A DNA stretch of 64,000 nucleotides, from positions 1 through 64,000 of the forward strand of contig JAILOK010000129.1 of assembly GCA_024690825.1 (NCBI GenBank), written 5' to 3'. Origin of the DNA: Lachnospiraceae bacterium. Its GTDB lineage: Bacteria; Bacillota; Clostridia; Lachnospirales; Lachnospiraceae. Positions 45,133 through 54,421 of the stretch are shown here, piece after piece (positions within the stretch are counted from its first letter, which is position 1; the number at the start of each line of letters is the position of its first letter). The position numbers and the translations under genes are program-made. A model generated the notes under the pieces. It was not told the origin of the DNA. It did no database searches and saw nothing but the letters and a program-made list of their open reading frames with translations.

Positions 45133-46767
45133 ATGCCCGTAACAGAATATCTTGAAAGAAATGCGAAACTTTATGCCGATGAGGTGGCTTTGGTTGAGCT
45201 GAATCCGGAAATGGCCGACAACAGGAGGATCACCTGGAAGGAATATGAGCTGATAGAGCCTTCGCACTTTGAGCCGTACAGGAGAGAGATCACATGGAAG
45301 GTCTTTAATGAAAAGGCCAACCGTTTCGCAAATCTCCTTATCCAGAGAGGGATAAAAAAGGGAGACAAGGTGGCGATAATAATGTATAACTGCCTGGAAT
45401 GGCTCCCGATCTACTTCGGAGTGTTGAAAGCAGGGGCCATAGCCGTGCCGTTCAATTTCCGGTACGATGCAGAGGAGATCCTTTACTGCGCAGAGCTTGC
45501 AGAGGTCGACATGATAGTTTTCGGGCCGGAATTCATAGGCCGTATAGAAACAAATGCCGAAAGACTCAGCAAGGGAAGACTGCTTTTGTTTGTGGGAGAT
45601 AACTGTCCGAGCTTTTCTGAAAGCTACCGCGATCTTGTCGCAGACTGTCCGAGCAATGCTCCCGATATAAAGATCACGGAAGACGATTATGGCGCGATAT
45701 ACTTTTCATCGGGAACTACCGGTTTCCCGAAAGCGATACTCCATAAACATCAGAGCCTGACCCAGGCTGCCGAGATGGAGCAGAAACATCATATGACGGG
45801 AAGGAAAGACAATTTCCTGTGCATTCCGCCGCTTTATCATACCGGAGCGAAATTCCACTGGATGGGATCGCTTGTGGCAGGGAGCAGGGCTGTTTTATTA
45901 AAAGGAGCAAAACCGGATATCATCCTTTCTGCGATATCATCGGAAAAATGCACTATAGTATGGCTTCTGGTACCCTGGGCGCAGGACATACTTGATTCCA
46001 TTGAAAACGGAAGCGTAAATCTCGCAGATTACGAACTGTCACAGTGGAGACTGATGCATATAGGAGCGCAGCCGGTTCCGCCTTCTTTGATCAAACGGTG
46101 GAAGAAGTACTTCCCGGATCATGATTATGATACAAATTACGGTCTTTCGGAATCCACGGGTCCGGGCTGCGTGCATTTAGGTATTGAGAATGTCGAAAAG
46201 GTCGGGGCTATCGGAGTTCCCGGTTACAGGTGGGAATGCAGGATAGTATCCGAGGACGGAAAGGATGTAAAGCAGGGAGAAGTCGGAGAGCTTTGCGTAA
46301 AGGGCCCCGGAGTCATGACCTGTTATTATAACAATCCCGAGGCTACGGCAGAAGTATTAAAAGACGGATGGCTATATACGGGAGATATGGCCATGCAGGA
46401 TCCTGACGGTTTCATTTTCCTCGTTGACAGGAAAAAGGATGTAATAGTCAGCGGCGGTGAGAATATATATCCTGTACAGATAGAAAACTTCATCCGTAAA
46501 TTTGACAAGGTAAAGGATGTTGCTGTCATAGGAATGCCTGATCACAGGCTCGGAGAGCGCACGGCGGCGATAATCGAACTGAAGGAAGGAATGGAAAGTT
46601 CCAAAGAGGAGATAGATGAGTTCTGTATGGGACTTCCACGTTACAAACGTCCCAAGGAGATCTTTTTCGAGGAGATCCCGAGAAACGCCACCGGAAAAAT
46701 CGAGAAGCCGAAACTTCGAAAGATGCACGGCGCAGAAGGCCTGGTAGCCATGGAGAACAGGAGTTAA
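45133..46767 (+). CDS. Acyl-CoA synthetase / AMP-forming ligase
   Basis: A 544-residue ANL-superfamily enzyme. The ATP loop is IYFSSGTTGFPK (189-200). Further motifs are YGLSESTG, YTGDMA, DRKKDVIVSGGENIYP and the C-terminal lysine region NATGKIEKPKLR, so both lobes are complete. An extra segment near residues 30-52 doubles the RITWK phrase (RRITWKEYE, RREITWKVFNE), as seen in some long-chain and aromatic acid ligases. It starts two bases after the HD-GYP stop, with AGGAGG 12 bases upstream. The acid substrate is unknown. It is a possible loader for the carrier protein at 32128, but this is only a suggestion. Confidence 0.87.
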   Translation: MPVTEYLERNAKLYADEVALVELNPEMADNRRITWKEYELIEPSHFEPYRREITWKVFNEKANRFANLLIQRGIKKGDKVAIIMYNCLEWLPIYFGVLKAGAIAVPFNFRYDAEEILYCAELAEVDMIVFGPEFIGRIETNAERLSKGRLLLFVGDNCPSFSESYRDLVADCPSNAPDIKITEDDYGAIYFSSGTTGFPKAILHKHQSLTQAAEMEQKHHMTGRKDNFLCIPPLYHTGAKFHWMGSLVAGSRAVLLKGAKPDIILSAISSEKCTIVWLLVPWAQDILDSIENGSVNLADYELSQWRLMHIGAQPVPPSLIKRWKKYFPDHDYDTNYGLSESTGPGCVHLGIENVEKVGAIGVPGYRWECRIVSEDGKDVKQGEVGELCVKGPGVMTCYYNNPEATAEVLKDGWLYTGDMAMQDPDGFIFLVDRKKDVIVSGGENIYPVQIENFIRKFDKVKDVAVIGMPDHRLGERTAAIIELKEGMESSKEEIDEFCMGLPRYKRPKEIFFEEIPRNATGKIEKPKLRKMHGAEGLVAMENRS

Positions 46768-46777
46768 GTAAGAGTAA

Positions 46778-47122
46778 ATGGAAAACAACGATATAGAATT
46801 ATTCTGCACAACGAATGTCAGGACTAAGGAGCAGGTTGTAAGCCGTCTGGTTAACGGAGGCATATCCTATCTTGAAAAGTGGGAAAGGATATCCTTTTTC
46901 AAAAGAAAGGAATACAACGGAGCAAAGGAACTGTGTGTTATCTATGTGAATGCCAACCAGTATGACAGGGCAGTAGACATACTTGATATGTACAAAGAGG
47001 AAAGAAGCGGCGGATACAGGCCCGAACCTCAGCCTCAACAGATGCCTGATGAGCCGGAGGCTTATGCGGGGGAAAATGAAGAACAGAATGAAAATCAGGA
47101 AGGAGCCGAAGGAAATGAGTGA
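46778..47122 (+). CDS. Small conserved protein, DUF2007-like N-terminus with acidic tail
   Basis: A 114-residue protein. The first 75 residues have the beta-alpha-beta pattern of DUF2007-like signal-transducing-type proteins (LFCTTNVRTKEQVVSRLVNGGI, then ELCVIYVNANQYDRAVDILDMYK). The tail (about 80-114) is Pro/Glu/Asn-rich and probably unstructured. It follows the ligase by 10 bases, and its end overlaps the nucleoside phosphorylase start by 8 bases, so it is co-expressed with them. No activity can be assigned. Confidence 0.65.
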   Translation: MENNDIELFCTTNVRTKEQVVSRLVNGGISYLEKWERISFFKRKEYNGAKELCVIYVNANQYDRAVDILDMYKEERSGGYRPEPQPQQMPDEPEAYAGENEEQNENQEGAEGNE

Positions 47123-47936
47123 AGTATATGATAAGGTGAAAAGATGTCTTGAGGATGTGAGAAAGGTTACGGATTTTGAACCTGAGATCGCGCTTGTTCT
47201 GGGATCCGGACTTGGTGATTACGCAAGGAACATGGAGGTGGAGGCTGAGATCCCCTACAGTGAGATCACCGGATTTCCGGTCTCGACTGCGCCCGGACAT
47301 GACGGAAAATTCATATTCGGCAGGGTGGGTTCCAAAAAGGTCGTTTGCATGAAGGGAAGGGTCCACTATTATGAAGGATATGACATAAAGGATGTTGTGC
47401 TTCCCGCCAGGCTTATGAAACTCATGGGAGCAAAGGTGCTTTTTCTGACGAATGCCTCCGGCGGCATTAATTCATCTTTTTCAGCGGGTGATTTCATGCT
47501 TGTAACGGACCATATATCATCATTTGCCCCCAATCCCCTCATAGGGAGCAATATAGAGGAGTTTGGCGTCAGATTTCCCGATATGAGTCATGTATACGAT
47601 CCGGAACTTTGCGCAAAGATAAGAGAATCCGCAAAGAAGCTCGATATAGACCTGAAAGAGGGAGTATATGTTCAGACTACGGGCCCTTCATATGAATCGC
47701 CTGCAGAGATACAGATGTTTAAAATGCTTGGAGCAGACGCGGTCGGAATGAGCACGGTTGTTGAGGCCATAGCCGCAAATCACTGCGGATTCAGGATATG
47801 CTGTATATCATGTATCTGTAATCTGGCGGCGGGGATAGCCGATCATGAACTGACCGGGGAAGAAGTGATAGCAGCAGGAAAGGCTGCTGCTCCGCTTTTT
47901 GAAAAACTGGTGACTTCTTCAATAGAAAGCTTTTAG
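47115..47936 (+). CDS. Purine nucleoside phosphorylase
   Basis: A 273-residue trimeric-type (PNP-I/MTAP-superfamily) phosphorylase. Phosphate and base site motifs are ALVLGSGLGDYA, GRVHYYEGYD, FLTNASGGIN, GPSYESPAEI and GADAVGMSTVVEAIAA, where the Glu and the later Asn select 6-oxopurines (inosine/guanosine type). The ATG at 47115 has AAGGA just upstream and overlaps the preceding gene; a longer in-frame reading is discarded. mtnA begins five bases after the stop. In this context it may split 5'-methylthioinosine or 5'-deoxyinosine as well as inosine. Confidence 0.9.
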   Translation: MSEVYDKVKRCLEDVRKVTDFEPEIALVLGSGLGDYARNMEVEAEIPYSEITGFPVSTAPGHDGKFIFGRVGSKKVVCMKGRVHYYEGYDIKDVVLPARLMKLMGAKVLFLTNASGGINSSFSAGDFMLVTDHISSFAPNPLIGSNIEEFGVRFPDMSHVYDPELCAKIRESAKKLDIDLKEGVYVQTTGPSYESPAEIQMFKMLGADAVGMSTVVEAIAANHCGFRICCISCICNLAAGIADHELTGEEVIAAGKAAAPLFEKLVTSSIESF

Positions 47937-47941
47937 ACAGC

Positions 47942-48994
47942 ATGGAGTATTTAAAAGATGATCCGGTAAAACTGAATGAGACAAAAGACGCTGTTGTGAT
48001 CATAGACCAGAGAAAGCTGCCGCAGGAAACAGTGCATCTTGAACTTAAAACTGCGGAAGAGATGTATGACGCTATCAAAACACTTGCTGTCAGGGGGGCG
48101 CCCTGCATAGGAGTTTTTGCGGGCTACTGCATGGCTGTTCTTTCAAAAGGTGAAAAAACCGGAAATACCGCTGATTTTTCCGGTATCATGAAGGAACATG
48201 CAAAAAGGCTTAATTCATCAAGACCTACCGCAGTCAACCTAAGCTGGGCACTGAACAGGCAGATGCGCGTCATAGAAGATATGAAGGATTCCGATGCCGG
48301 GATAATAAGCGCGGCTCTTTTTGATGAAGCTGAAAGGATACATGAGGAAGACATCTCAATGTGTCTTAAAATATCCGAAAACGGTCTTTCGCTTTTAAAG
48401 AACGGGGACGGGATATTAACACACTGCAATGCGGGAGCTTTGGCGACCACAAGATACGGCACGGGACTCGGACCGCTTCTTTTGGGAAAAGAAAGAGGCT
48501 TTGAGTTCAGGGTTTATTCCGACGAGACGCGCCCCCTTCTGCAGGGCGCAAGACTTACCGCATATGAACTTGCAAAAGCAGGCATAGATGTAACGGTCAT
48601 CTGCGATAATATGGCAAATCTCTGCATGAGCGAAGGAAAGATCAATGCTGTACTTGTCGGATGTGACAGGGTGGCTGCAAACGGTGATACGGCAAACAAG
48701 ATCGGTACGAGCGGTCTGGCTGTTCTTGCAAAACATCACGGCATACCGTTCTATGTACTCGGACCGTATTCGAGTATCGATAAAAACTGCAGAACAGGGA
48801 AGGATATAAAGATAGAATTAAGGGAAGGCTCGGAGATAAGTACAATGTGGTACGACACTCCGTTAACGGTTGAGGGAGCCAAATATTACAATCCGTCTTT
48901 TGATGTGACCGATCACAGCATGATCACAGCTATAATCACGGATAAGGGAATATTGAGGCCGCCCTTTGACGATTCGATAGGAAAGGCAGTCTGA
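47942..48994 (+). CDS. mtnA: Methylthioribose-1-phosphate isomerase MtnA
   Basis: Isomerises 5-methylthioribose-1-phosphate (or 5-deoxyribose-1-phosphate) to the ribulose form. The 350-residue protein has RGAPCIGVFAGY, RPTAVNLSWAL, catalytic Cys162 in LTHCNAGALAT, ETRPLLQGARLTAYEL and Asp242 in GCDRVAANGD. The Cys/Asp pair identifies MtnA rather than the related eIF2B or ribose-1,5-bisphosphate isomerases. The start lacks a good ribosome site and is five bases after the phosphorylase stop, implying translational coupling. The deaminase gene begins on the base after its stop. Confidence 0.92.
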   Translation: MEYLKDDPVKLNETKDAVVIIDQRKLPQETVHLELKTAEEMYDAIKTLAVRGAPCIGVFAGYCMAVLSKGEKTGNTADFSGIMKEHAKRLNSSRPTAVNLSWALNRQMRVIEDMKDSDAGIISAALFDEAERIHEEDISMCLKISENGLSLLKNGDGILTHCNAGALATTRYGTGLGPLLLGKERGFEFRVYSDETRPLLQGARLTAYELAKAGIDVTVICDNMANLCMSEGKINAVLVGCDRVAANGDTANKIGTSGLAVLAKHHGIPFYVLGPYSSIDKNCRTGKDIKIELREGSEISTMWYDTPLTVEGAKYYNPSFDVTDHSMITAIITDKGILRPPFDDSIGKAV

Positions 48995-50269
48995 ATGAAT
49001 ACCAGATTTTACAATGCAAGGATACTTACGATGGATGGCGGCATGGACATCATGGAAGAGGGAGAACTTTGCGTATGCGGCAATACCATATCCTACATCG
49101 GAAAAGAGGAAAACAAAGATAAAACAGACTGGGACAGACAGATCGATGTGAAGGGGAATCTGCTGATGCCGGGATTTAAGGATGCTCATACTCATTCCGG
49201 CATGACTTTTCTGCGGTCAATGGCTGATGACCTTCCTTTGGACAGATGGCTGAACGAGCAGATTTTTCCGAGGGAGGCAAAACTTTCGTCACAGGATATA
49301 AAGATGTGTACGAAGCTGGCGATCCTGGAATATCTCTCCTCGGGGATCACGGCGGTCTTTGACATGTATCTGACTCCCGAATCAATAGATGAAGCCTGTA
49401 TCGAAAGCGGCATGAGATGCGTACAGGTAGGCGGCATGAACAACTTTTCCCAGTCCCTTGATGAACAGGAAGAAAGATATCTGAAATTTAATTCGGGGAA
49501 TCCCCTCACTTCATATATGCTCGGATACCATGCGGAATATACCTGTTCCAAAGAACTGCTTGAGGGCCTTTCAAAGCTTTCACATAAATATAATGCCCCG
49601 GTATATGCACACAATTCAGAGACAGAATCGGAAGTGAAGGGCTGTATCGAAAGACATGGCATGACTCCCACGCAGTTTGCCGACAGTCTCGGTCTTTTTG
49701 ATCATGGCGGCGGAGGGTATCACTGTGTATATCTTTCGGACGATGACATCAGGATATTCAAAGAGAGAGGTCTTTACATCGTTTTAAATCCCGGTTCAAA
49801 CACCAAACTTGCAAGCGGGATAGCCGACATCAGAAAATATATGGATGCCGGTCTGAAGCTTGCAATAGGGACTGACGGACCTGCAAGCAATAACTGCCTT
49901 GATATGTTCAGGGAAATGTTCCTTGTTACCGGTCTTTCCAAGCTTAAGGAAAAGGATGCCTCCGTGGTTGATGCGGATGAGGTCCTTGCCATGGCTGTAA
50001 AGGGCGGGGCGCAGGCTATGGGACTTAAAGACTGTGACTGTCTCAAAGAAGGAAAGAAGGCTGATATCATCATGATAGATCTTGATACACCGAACATGCA
50101 GCCTCTTAACAATATTTCAAAAAATATCGTATATTCGGGGTCAAAGATGAATGTGAAGATGACCATGATAGACGGAAATATACGATATGAGGACGGAATA
50201 TATGATATCGGACAGGATCCCCGTGAGATTTATAAATATGTTAATGATCTTGCGGAAAGATTAAGGTGA
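48995..50269 (+). CDS. MTA/SAH (5'-deoxyadenosine) deaminase, amidohydrolase family
   Basis: A 424-residue amidohydrolase of the MtaD/DadD group that deaminates 5'-methylthioadenosine, S-adenosylhomocysteine or 5'-deoxyadenosine to the inosine analogues. Metal ligands and catalytic residues are visible: His65 and His67 (AHTHSG), His205 with Glu208 (AHNSETE), His242 (YHCVYL) and Asp293 (GTDGPASNN). A composite beta domain is formed by both ends (FYNARILTMDG ... KADIIMIDLD). It starts directly after the mtnA stop. With the two genes upstream it forms a nucleoside salvage route through deaminated intermediates. Confidence 0.87.
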   Translation: MNTRFYNARILTMDGGMDIMEEGELCVCGNTISYIGKEENKDKTDWDRQIDVKGNLLMPGFKDAHTHSGMTFLRSMADDLPLDRWLNEQIFPREAKLSSQDIKMCTKLAILEYLSSGITAVFDMYLTPESIDEACIESGMRCVQVGGMNNFSQSLDEQEERYLKFNSGNPLTSYMLGYHAEYTCSKELLEGLSKLSHKYNAPVYAHNSETESEVKGCIERHGMTPTQFADSLGLFDHGGGGYHCVYLSDDDIRIFKERGLYIVLNPGSNTKLASGIADIRKYMDAGLKLAIGTDGPASNNCLDMFREMFLVTGLSKLKEKDASVVDADEVLAMAVKGGAQAMGLKDCDCLKEGKKADIIMIDLDTPNMQPLNNISKNIVYSGSKMNVKMTMIDGNIRYEDGIYDIGQDPREIYKYVNDLAERLR

Positions 50270-50273
50270 AGAT

Positions 50274-51959
50274 ATGAGTTATGTCGTTGTCGGAGCGGCT
50301 TTTCTCCTCATGATCCTCCTGCTTATCCGCGGGATATATGATGAGATCGCCGGAAAGAAGAAATTAAAGGAAAAACTTAAGAGTTCCTTCGGAAAGAAGT
50401 CTGAAAGGACGCTTTCGCCGGAGGAATTTGAATGTCTGACCCATTTTCACAAAAATCATTTAAATGAGCGTGGAGAGGGCCAGGTGATAGATGATATCAC
50501 ATGGAATGACCTGGATATGAACGAAGTGTTTCTTTCCATGGACAATACTCTTTCCCAGACCGGAGAAGAAGTGCTTTATGACATGTTAAGGCGTCCTGTA
50601 AGGGATATTTCGAAGATAGAGGAAAGAAACAGGATAATATCCTGGTTTTCCGAAAATGAAGAGGAAAGACTCAGTTACCAGCTTCTTTTTGCGAAGATGG
50701 GAAGACTCGGAAAAGTGTCCGTTTCGGACTATTTAAAAGATCTTGACGGGGTATCGGGAGACAATAATTTCCGTCACATATTCTGTATAATACTTGCGAT
50801 CCTGGCTCTTTGCGCGGTTCTGATAAGACCGGCGATAGGATTTCCGGTTTTCTTTATTGTTCTCATCTACAACATAGCGACTTATTTCAGGAGAAAGGGA
50901 GATATTGAACCCTATATCGTTTCCTTTGCATATATAACACGGGTGATCAGATCTTCGAGAGAACTCGTAAGGATCAAATGTGACGCGACCTCGGAGTATA
51001 CCCAGAGGATCAGCCGTCTGATAAACGGTCTTCGCGGACTTAACATCAACACCTTCATACTGTTTTCGGGCAGGGGAATGACCGGAGGAATGTTCGGAAT
51101 GGTCCTTGATTATCTGAGGATCTTTTTCCATCTCGATCTCATAAAGTTCAATGTCATGCTTGCGATCGTGCGGGACAAATATGATGATATAAGGGAACTT
51201 TTTGAACTGACAGGATTTCTGGATGCCTCTGTTTCCGTGGCATCATACAGAAAAAGCATCGATCATTTCTGCGTGCCTGAACACTGCGATGAGATAAAGG
51301 TTGATGTGAAGAGGCTGATCCATCCCCTGTTACAGGAGCCTGTGCCCTCCGATGTACAGACAAAAAAAGGTATAATAGTGACGGGCTCGAATGCTTCGGG
51401 CAAATCCACATTCTTAAAAGCCATGGCGCTTGCCTCGCTTATGTCACAGACCATTGCGACCGTAGCCGCAGACAGATATGCTGCGCCGGTGTTTGATATC
51501 TATTCATCAATGTCGATCCGTGACAATATAATGACGGGTGAAAGCTATTATATGGTTGAGATAAAAGCTCTTAAAAGGATCCTTGACAGGGCGGAGAACA
51601 CGAAAAGACCCATGATCTGTTTTATTGACGAGGTGCTCAGAGGTACCAATACGATAGAAAGGATAGCCGCTTCCTCACAGATACTGAAGAGCCTTTCAAG
51701 GGATAATGTCCTTCTGTTTGCGGCCACCCATGATTACGAACTGACCTATATGCTTGAGGATTATTTTGAAAATTATCATTTCTCGGAAGAAGTCAAGGAA
51801 AATGATATTGATTTTTCATATGTTCTGACGGAGGGGAGGGCTCAGTCAAAAAATGCCATTCTCCTGTTGAAGCTTTTAGGGTACGATGAAGGAATAACAG
51901 ATGCGGCCCGCGATGCTGCAAGGATTTTTCAGGAAGAGAACAAATGGGAGAAACTCTGA
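50274..51959 (+). CDS. Membrane-anchored MutS-like ATPase
   Basis: A 561-residue protein with the MutS core and ATPase domains but no mismatch-binding domain. An N-terminal membrane helix (about 3-20) and two further helices near 169-185 and 188-204 anchor it in the membrane. The core/lever region spans 80-350. Walker A is GSNASGKSTF (371-380), Walker B is ICFIDE (448-453), followed by LRGTNTIER, and the signature His is in AATHDYEL. Family members of this type are common in Firmicutes and Bacteroidetes but have no settled role; DNA repair is doubtful because of the membrane helices. It is overlapped by 16 bases by a potassium channel gene. Confidence 0.83.
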   Translation: MSYVVVGAAFLLMILLLIRGIYDEIAGKKKLKEKLKSSFGKKSERTLSPEEFECLTHFHKNHLNERGEGQVIDDITWNDLDMNEVFLSMDNTLSQTGEEVLYDMLRRPVRDISKIEERNRIISWFSENEEERLSYQLLFAKMGRLGKVSVSDYLKDLDGVSGDNNFRHIFCIILAILALCAVLIRPAIGFPVFFIVLIYNIATYFRRKGDIEPYIVSFAYITRVIRSSRELVRIKCDATSEYTQRISRLINGLRGLNINTFILFSGRGMTGGMFGMVLDYLRIFFHLDLIKFNVMLAIVRDKYDDIRELFELTGFLDASVSVASYRKSIDHFCVPEHCDEIKVDVKRLIHPLLQEPVPSDVQTKKGIIVTGSNASGKSTFLKAMALASLMSQTIATVAADRYAAPVFDIYSSMSIRDNIMTGESYYMVEIKALKRILDRAENTKRPMICFIDEVLRGTNTIERIAASSQILKSLSRDNVLLFAATHDYELTYMLEDYFENYHFSEEVKENDIDFSYVLTEGRAQSKNAILLLKLLGYDEGITDAARDAARIFQEENKWEKL

Positions 51960-53158
51960 CAAAAAAAGAAAGATTCAAAAAAAGACTCTACCAGATAGTT
52001 GAAGTGGGATATACAAAGGATCTTGCAAGCAGGGCATACGATTATGTCGGAGTGTTTGCGATCATTTTAAATCTTACCGTGAGCGTGATGTACACCTTTG
52101 ATGCCCTGAGGGGAAGCATCGGAGCGATACTGCTCTTTATTGAGCATATTACGGTCTTGTTTTTTGCTGTAGATTATTTTTTAAGGATTCTTTCTTCGGG
52201 ATACAGATTTAAGGGTGTTACTGAAGGAAAGGCTGTTTTGAAATATGTCATTTCCGTGGAAGGCATGATAGATCTGTTTTCCTTCCTGCCTTATTGTCTT
52301 CCGGTGTTTTTCCCGGGAGGAGCGGTTGCGTTCCGGATGTTCAGGATCGTGAGGATCCTGCGTCTTTTCAGGCTTAATGCATATTACGATTCGCTGAATG
52401 TCATAACAAATATCCTGAAGAGCAAAGGACAGCAGCTGCTTTCCTCAATGTTCATCATTTTTGTGCTGATGCTTGCATCAAGCCTTTGCATGTACAGTGT
52501 TGAGCATGAAGCCCAGCCGGATGTTTTTGAGAATGCCTTCTCCGGGATCTGGTGGGCTGCCTCGGCTCTGCTTACTGTAGGATACGGAGATATATATCCG
52601 GTGACATATGCGGGAAGGGTATTGGGAACCATAATAGCCTTTTTAGGTGTCGGAGTGGTCGCTGTGCCGACCGGTATCATCTCGGCAGGATTTGTCGAAC
52701 AGTATACCATGCTGAAGCAGTACAACGATCTTACGGAAGATACAGACATACATTTCATAAAGGTGAGGCTTGACGGGAAGTGTTCCTGGGCAGGAAAAAG
52801 GATAAAGGACCTGGATTTTCCTTCAGACATAATCGTTGCCGGGATAGAAAGGACGGAAAGCTTTCTGATGCCCGAAGCTGATATGCTCCTTGAGTCCGGC
52901 GACATGATCATAATGGCGGCCAGAACCTATAAGGATGAATGGAAGGTCGAGCTTAAGGAAATTGTTCTGACAGCCGAGCATCCATGGTGTGACAGAAAGA
53001 TCAGTGATCTGAACATATTAAAAAAGACCTTTATCGTCATGGTAAGGAGAGATGATCAAATGATAGTTCCTCACGGCGATATGGTGCTTAAAGGCGGAGA
53101 TGTTCTGGTTGTTTATTCGCAGAAAAAACTGCCTGAAGCGACGGTTGTGAAGATCTGA
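51944..53158 (+). CDS. Kv-type potassium channel with TrkA-C regulatory domain
   Basis: A 404-residue channel. Six helices fill residues about 30-255. The voltage-sensor S4 carries regularly spaced arginines (RMFRIVRILRLFR, 131-143). The selectivity filter TVGYGD (211-216) defines K+ selectivity. The cytoplasmic part holds two TrkA-C-like modules (about 270-335 and 345-402; IKVRLDGKCSWAGKRIKDLDFP and AEHPWCDRKISDLNI). TrkA-C domains often bind cyclic di-AMP or nucleotides in Firmicutes. Its start lies inside the MutS-like gene, a strong sign of joint translation. Confidence 0.9.
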   Translation: MGETLTKKERFKKRLYQIVEVGYTKDLASRAYDYVGVFAIILNLTVSVMYTFDALRGSIGAILLFIEHITVLFFAVDYFLRILSSGYRFKGVTEGKAVLKYVISVEGMIDLFSFLPYCLPVFFPGGAVAFRMFRIVRILRLFRLNAYYDSLNVITNILKSKGQQLLSSMFIIFVLMLASSLCMYSVEHEAQPDVFENAFSGIWWAASALLTVGYGDIYPVTYAGRVLGTIIAFLGVGVVAVPTGIISAGFVEQYTMLKQYNDLTEDTDIHFIKVRLDGKCSWAGKRIKDLDFPSDIIVAGIERTESFLMPEADMLLESGDMIIMAARTYKDEWKVELKEIVLTAEHPWCDRKISDLNILKKTFIVMVRRDDQMIVPHGDMVLKGGDVLVVYSQKKLPEATVVKI

Positions 53159-53165
53159 GACAGGG

Positions 53166-53194
53166 TTTAAAAACAGCCCGTGTTATGGTAAAAT
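53166..53194 (+). promoter_or_regulatory. Possible promoter before galK
   Basis: TTTAAA (53166-53171), 17 bases, TAAAAT (53189-53194). The -35 is weak. The sequence around the -10 (TTATGGTAAAATTA) resembles that of the 38013 promoter. Confidence 0.42.
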
Positions 53195-53247
53195 TAATAG
53201 TTGCGTTAAGTCAGATATAAACTTTGGTTTATATAAGGAGGTTATAT

Positions 53248-54420
53248 ATGCCGATGACTGATGAATTAATGGCCTGTTTTAAGGAAAGATTTGGATCGGA
53301 AGGCGATATAAGAGTCTATTTCGCGCCCGGAAGGGTGAATCTGATCGGAGAGCATACCGATTATAACGGAGGCCATGTTTTTCCCTGCGCGCTGTCGATG
53401 GGAAATTACGGCGTGGCAAGAAAGAGAAATGACAAGACAGTCAGGTGGTATAATATGACATATCCGGATGACGGTGTGATCACAGCGGATATCACAAATC
53501 TGGCTCCCGAAGATAACGGCCTGTGGTATGATTATCAGCTCGGAGTGCTCTGGGCTTTCATGCAGAAGGGATATGAGATACCCTGCGGTTATGATATGGT
53601 GATGGTAAGCGATATGCCTGCCGGTGCAGGATTGAGCGCATCAGCTTCGATCGAAGAACTTGCCGCCGTGATGGCAAGGGATCTGTTCTCTCTTGATGTG
53701 ACCATGTCGGACTGCGCGCTCATAGGACAGTATTCCGAAAACAATTTCAACGGGATGAACTGCGGGATCATGGATCAGTTCGCTTCGGCCATGGGCAAGA
53801 AAGATAACGCGATCTTTCTTGATACCGAGACCCTGGACTATGAATATGTCCCTCTGAATTTAAAGCACGAAAAGATCGTTATAACAAACAGCGGGGTTAA
53901 ACATACTCTTGCGGGATCAGCCTATAATGAAAGAAGGCGGCAGAGCGAGGCGGCCTTAAGGGATCTTCAGGCTGTAACGGATATAAAGACGCTGGGAGAC
54001 TTAAGCGAAAACGAATTTGAAAATTTTGCGGATGCCATAAAGGATCCCGTGAATAAAAAAAGAGCAAAACACGCCGTTTCCGAGAATGCGCGCACTATAA
54101 AAGCGGTCAGTGCCTTAAGAAACGGAGAAATGGCAGCCTTCGGAAAACTGATGAGCGAATCGCATGTATCGCTTCGTGATGATTATGAGGTGTCATGCTC
54201 CGAGATAGATATCCTTGTGGAAGAAGCATGGAAGATCGACGGTGTCATAGGATCAAGGATCACCGGCGGAGGATTTGGCGGCTGCACGGTCAGTATCGTA
54301 AAGAATGAAGCGATAGATGATTTTAAGGACAGGATCGGCAGGATATATAAGGAAAAGACCGGACTGGAAGCTCAGTTTTATATAGCTGACGCGGCCGACG
54401 GAGCAAGAAGGCTCCTTTGA
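53248..54420 (+). CDS. galK: Galactokinase
   Basis: Phosphorylates galactose to galactose-1-phosphate. The 390-residue GHMP kinase has the GalK signature GRVNLIGEHTDYNGG, the ATP loop AGAGLSASASIEEL, MDQFASAMG with the catalytic Asp, and the third motif GGGFGGCTV. The ATG at 53248 has GGAGG in front; the 24-base longer reading has none. galT and galE are not nearby. The ABC exporter gene starts one base after the stop. Confidence 0.95.
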   Translation: MPMTDELMACFKERFGSEGDIRVYFAPGRVNLIGEHTDYNGGHVFPCALSMGNYGVARKRNDKTVRWYNMTYPDDGVITADITNLAPEDNGLWYDYQLGVLWAFMQKGYEIPCGYDMVMVSDMPAGAGLSASASIEELAAVMARDLFSLDVTMSDCALIGQYSENNFNGMNCGIMDQFASAMGKKDNAIFLDTETLDYEYVPLNLKHEKIVITNSGVKHTLAGSAYNERRRQSEAALRDLQAVTDIKTLGDLSENEFENFADAIKDPVNKKRAKHAVSENARTIKAVSALRNGEMAAFGKLMSESHVSLRDDYEVSCSEIDILVEEAWKIDGVIGSRITGGGFGGCTVSIVKNEAIDDFKDRIGRIYKEKTGLEAQFYIADAADGARRLL

Positions 54421-54421
54421 G

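Noticed and set aside
45133-45300. Doubled RITWK phrase at the start of the acyl-CoA synthetase as a sequencing duplication
   Set aside because: The flanking DNA differs between the two copies and frame is kept; such an insertion is known in related ligases.
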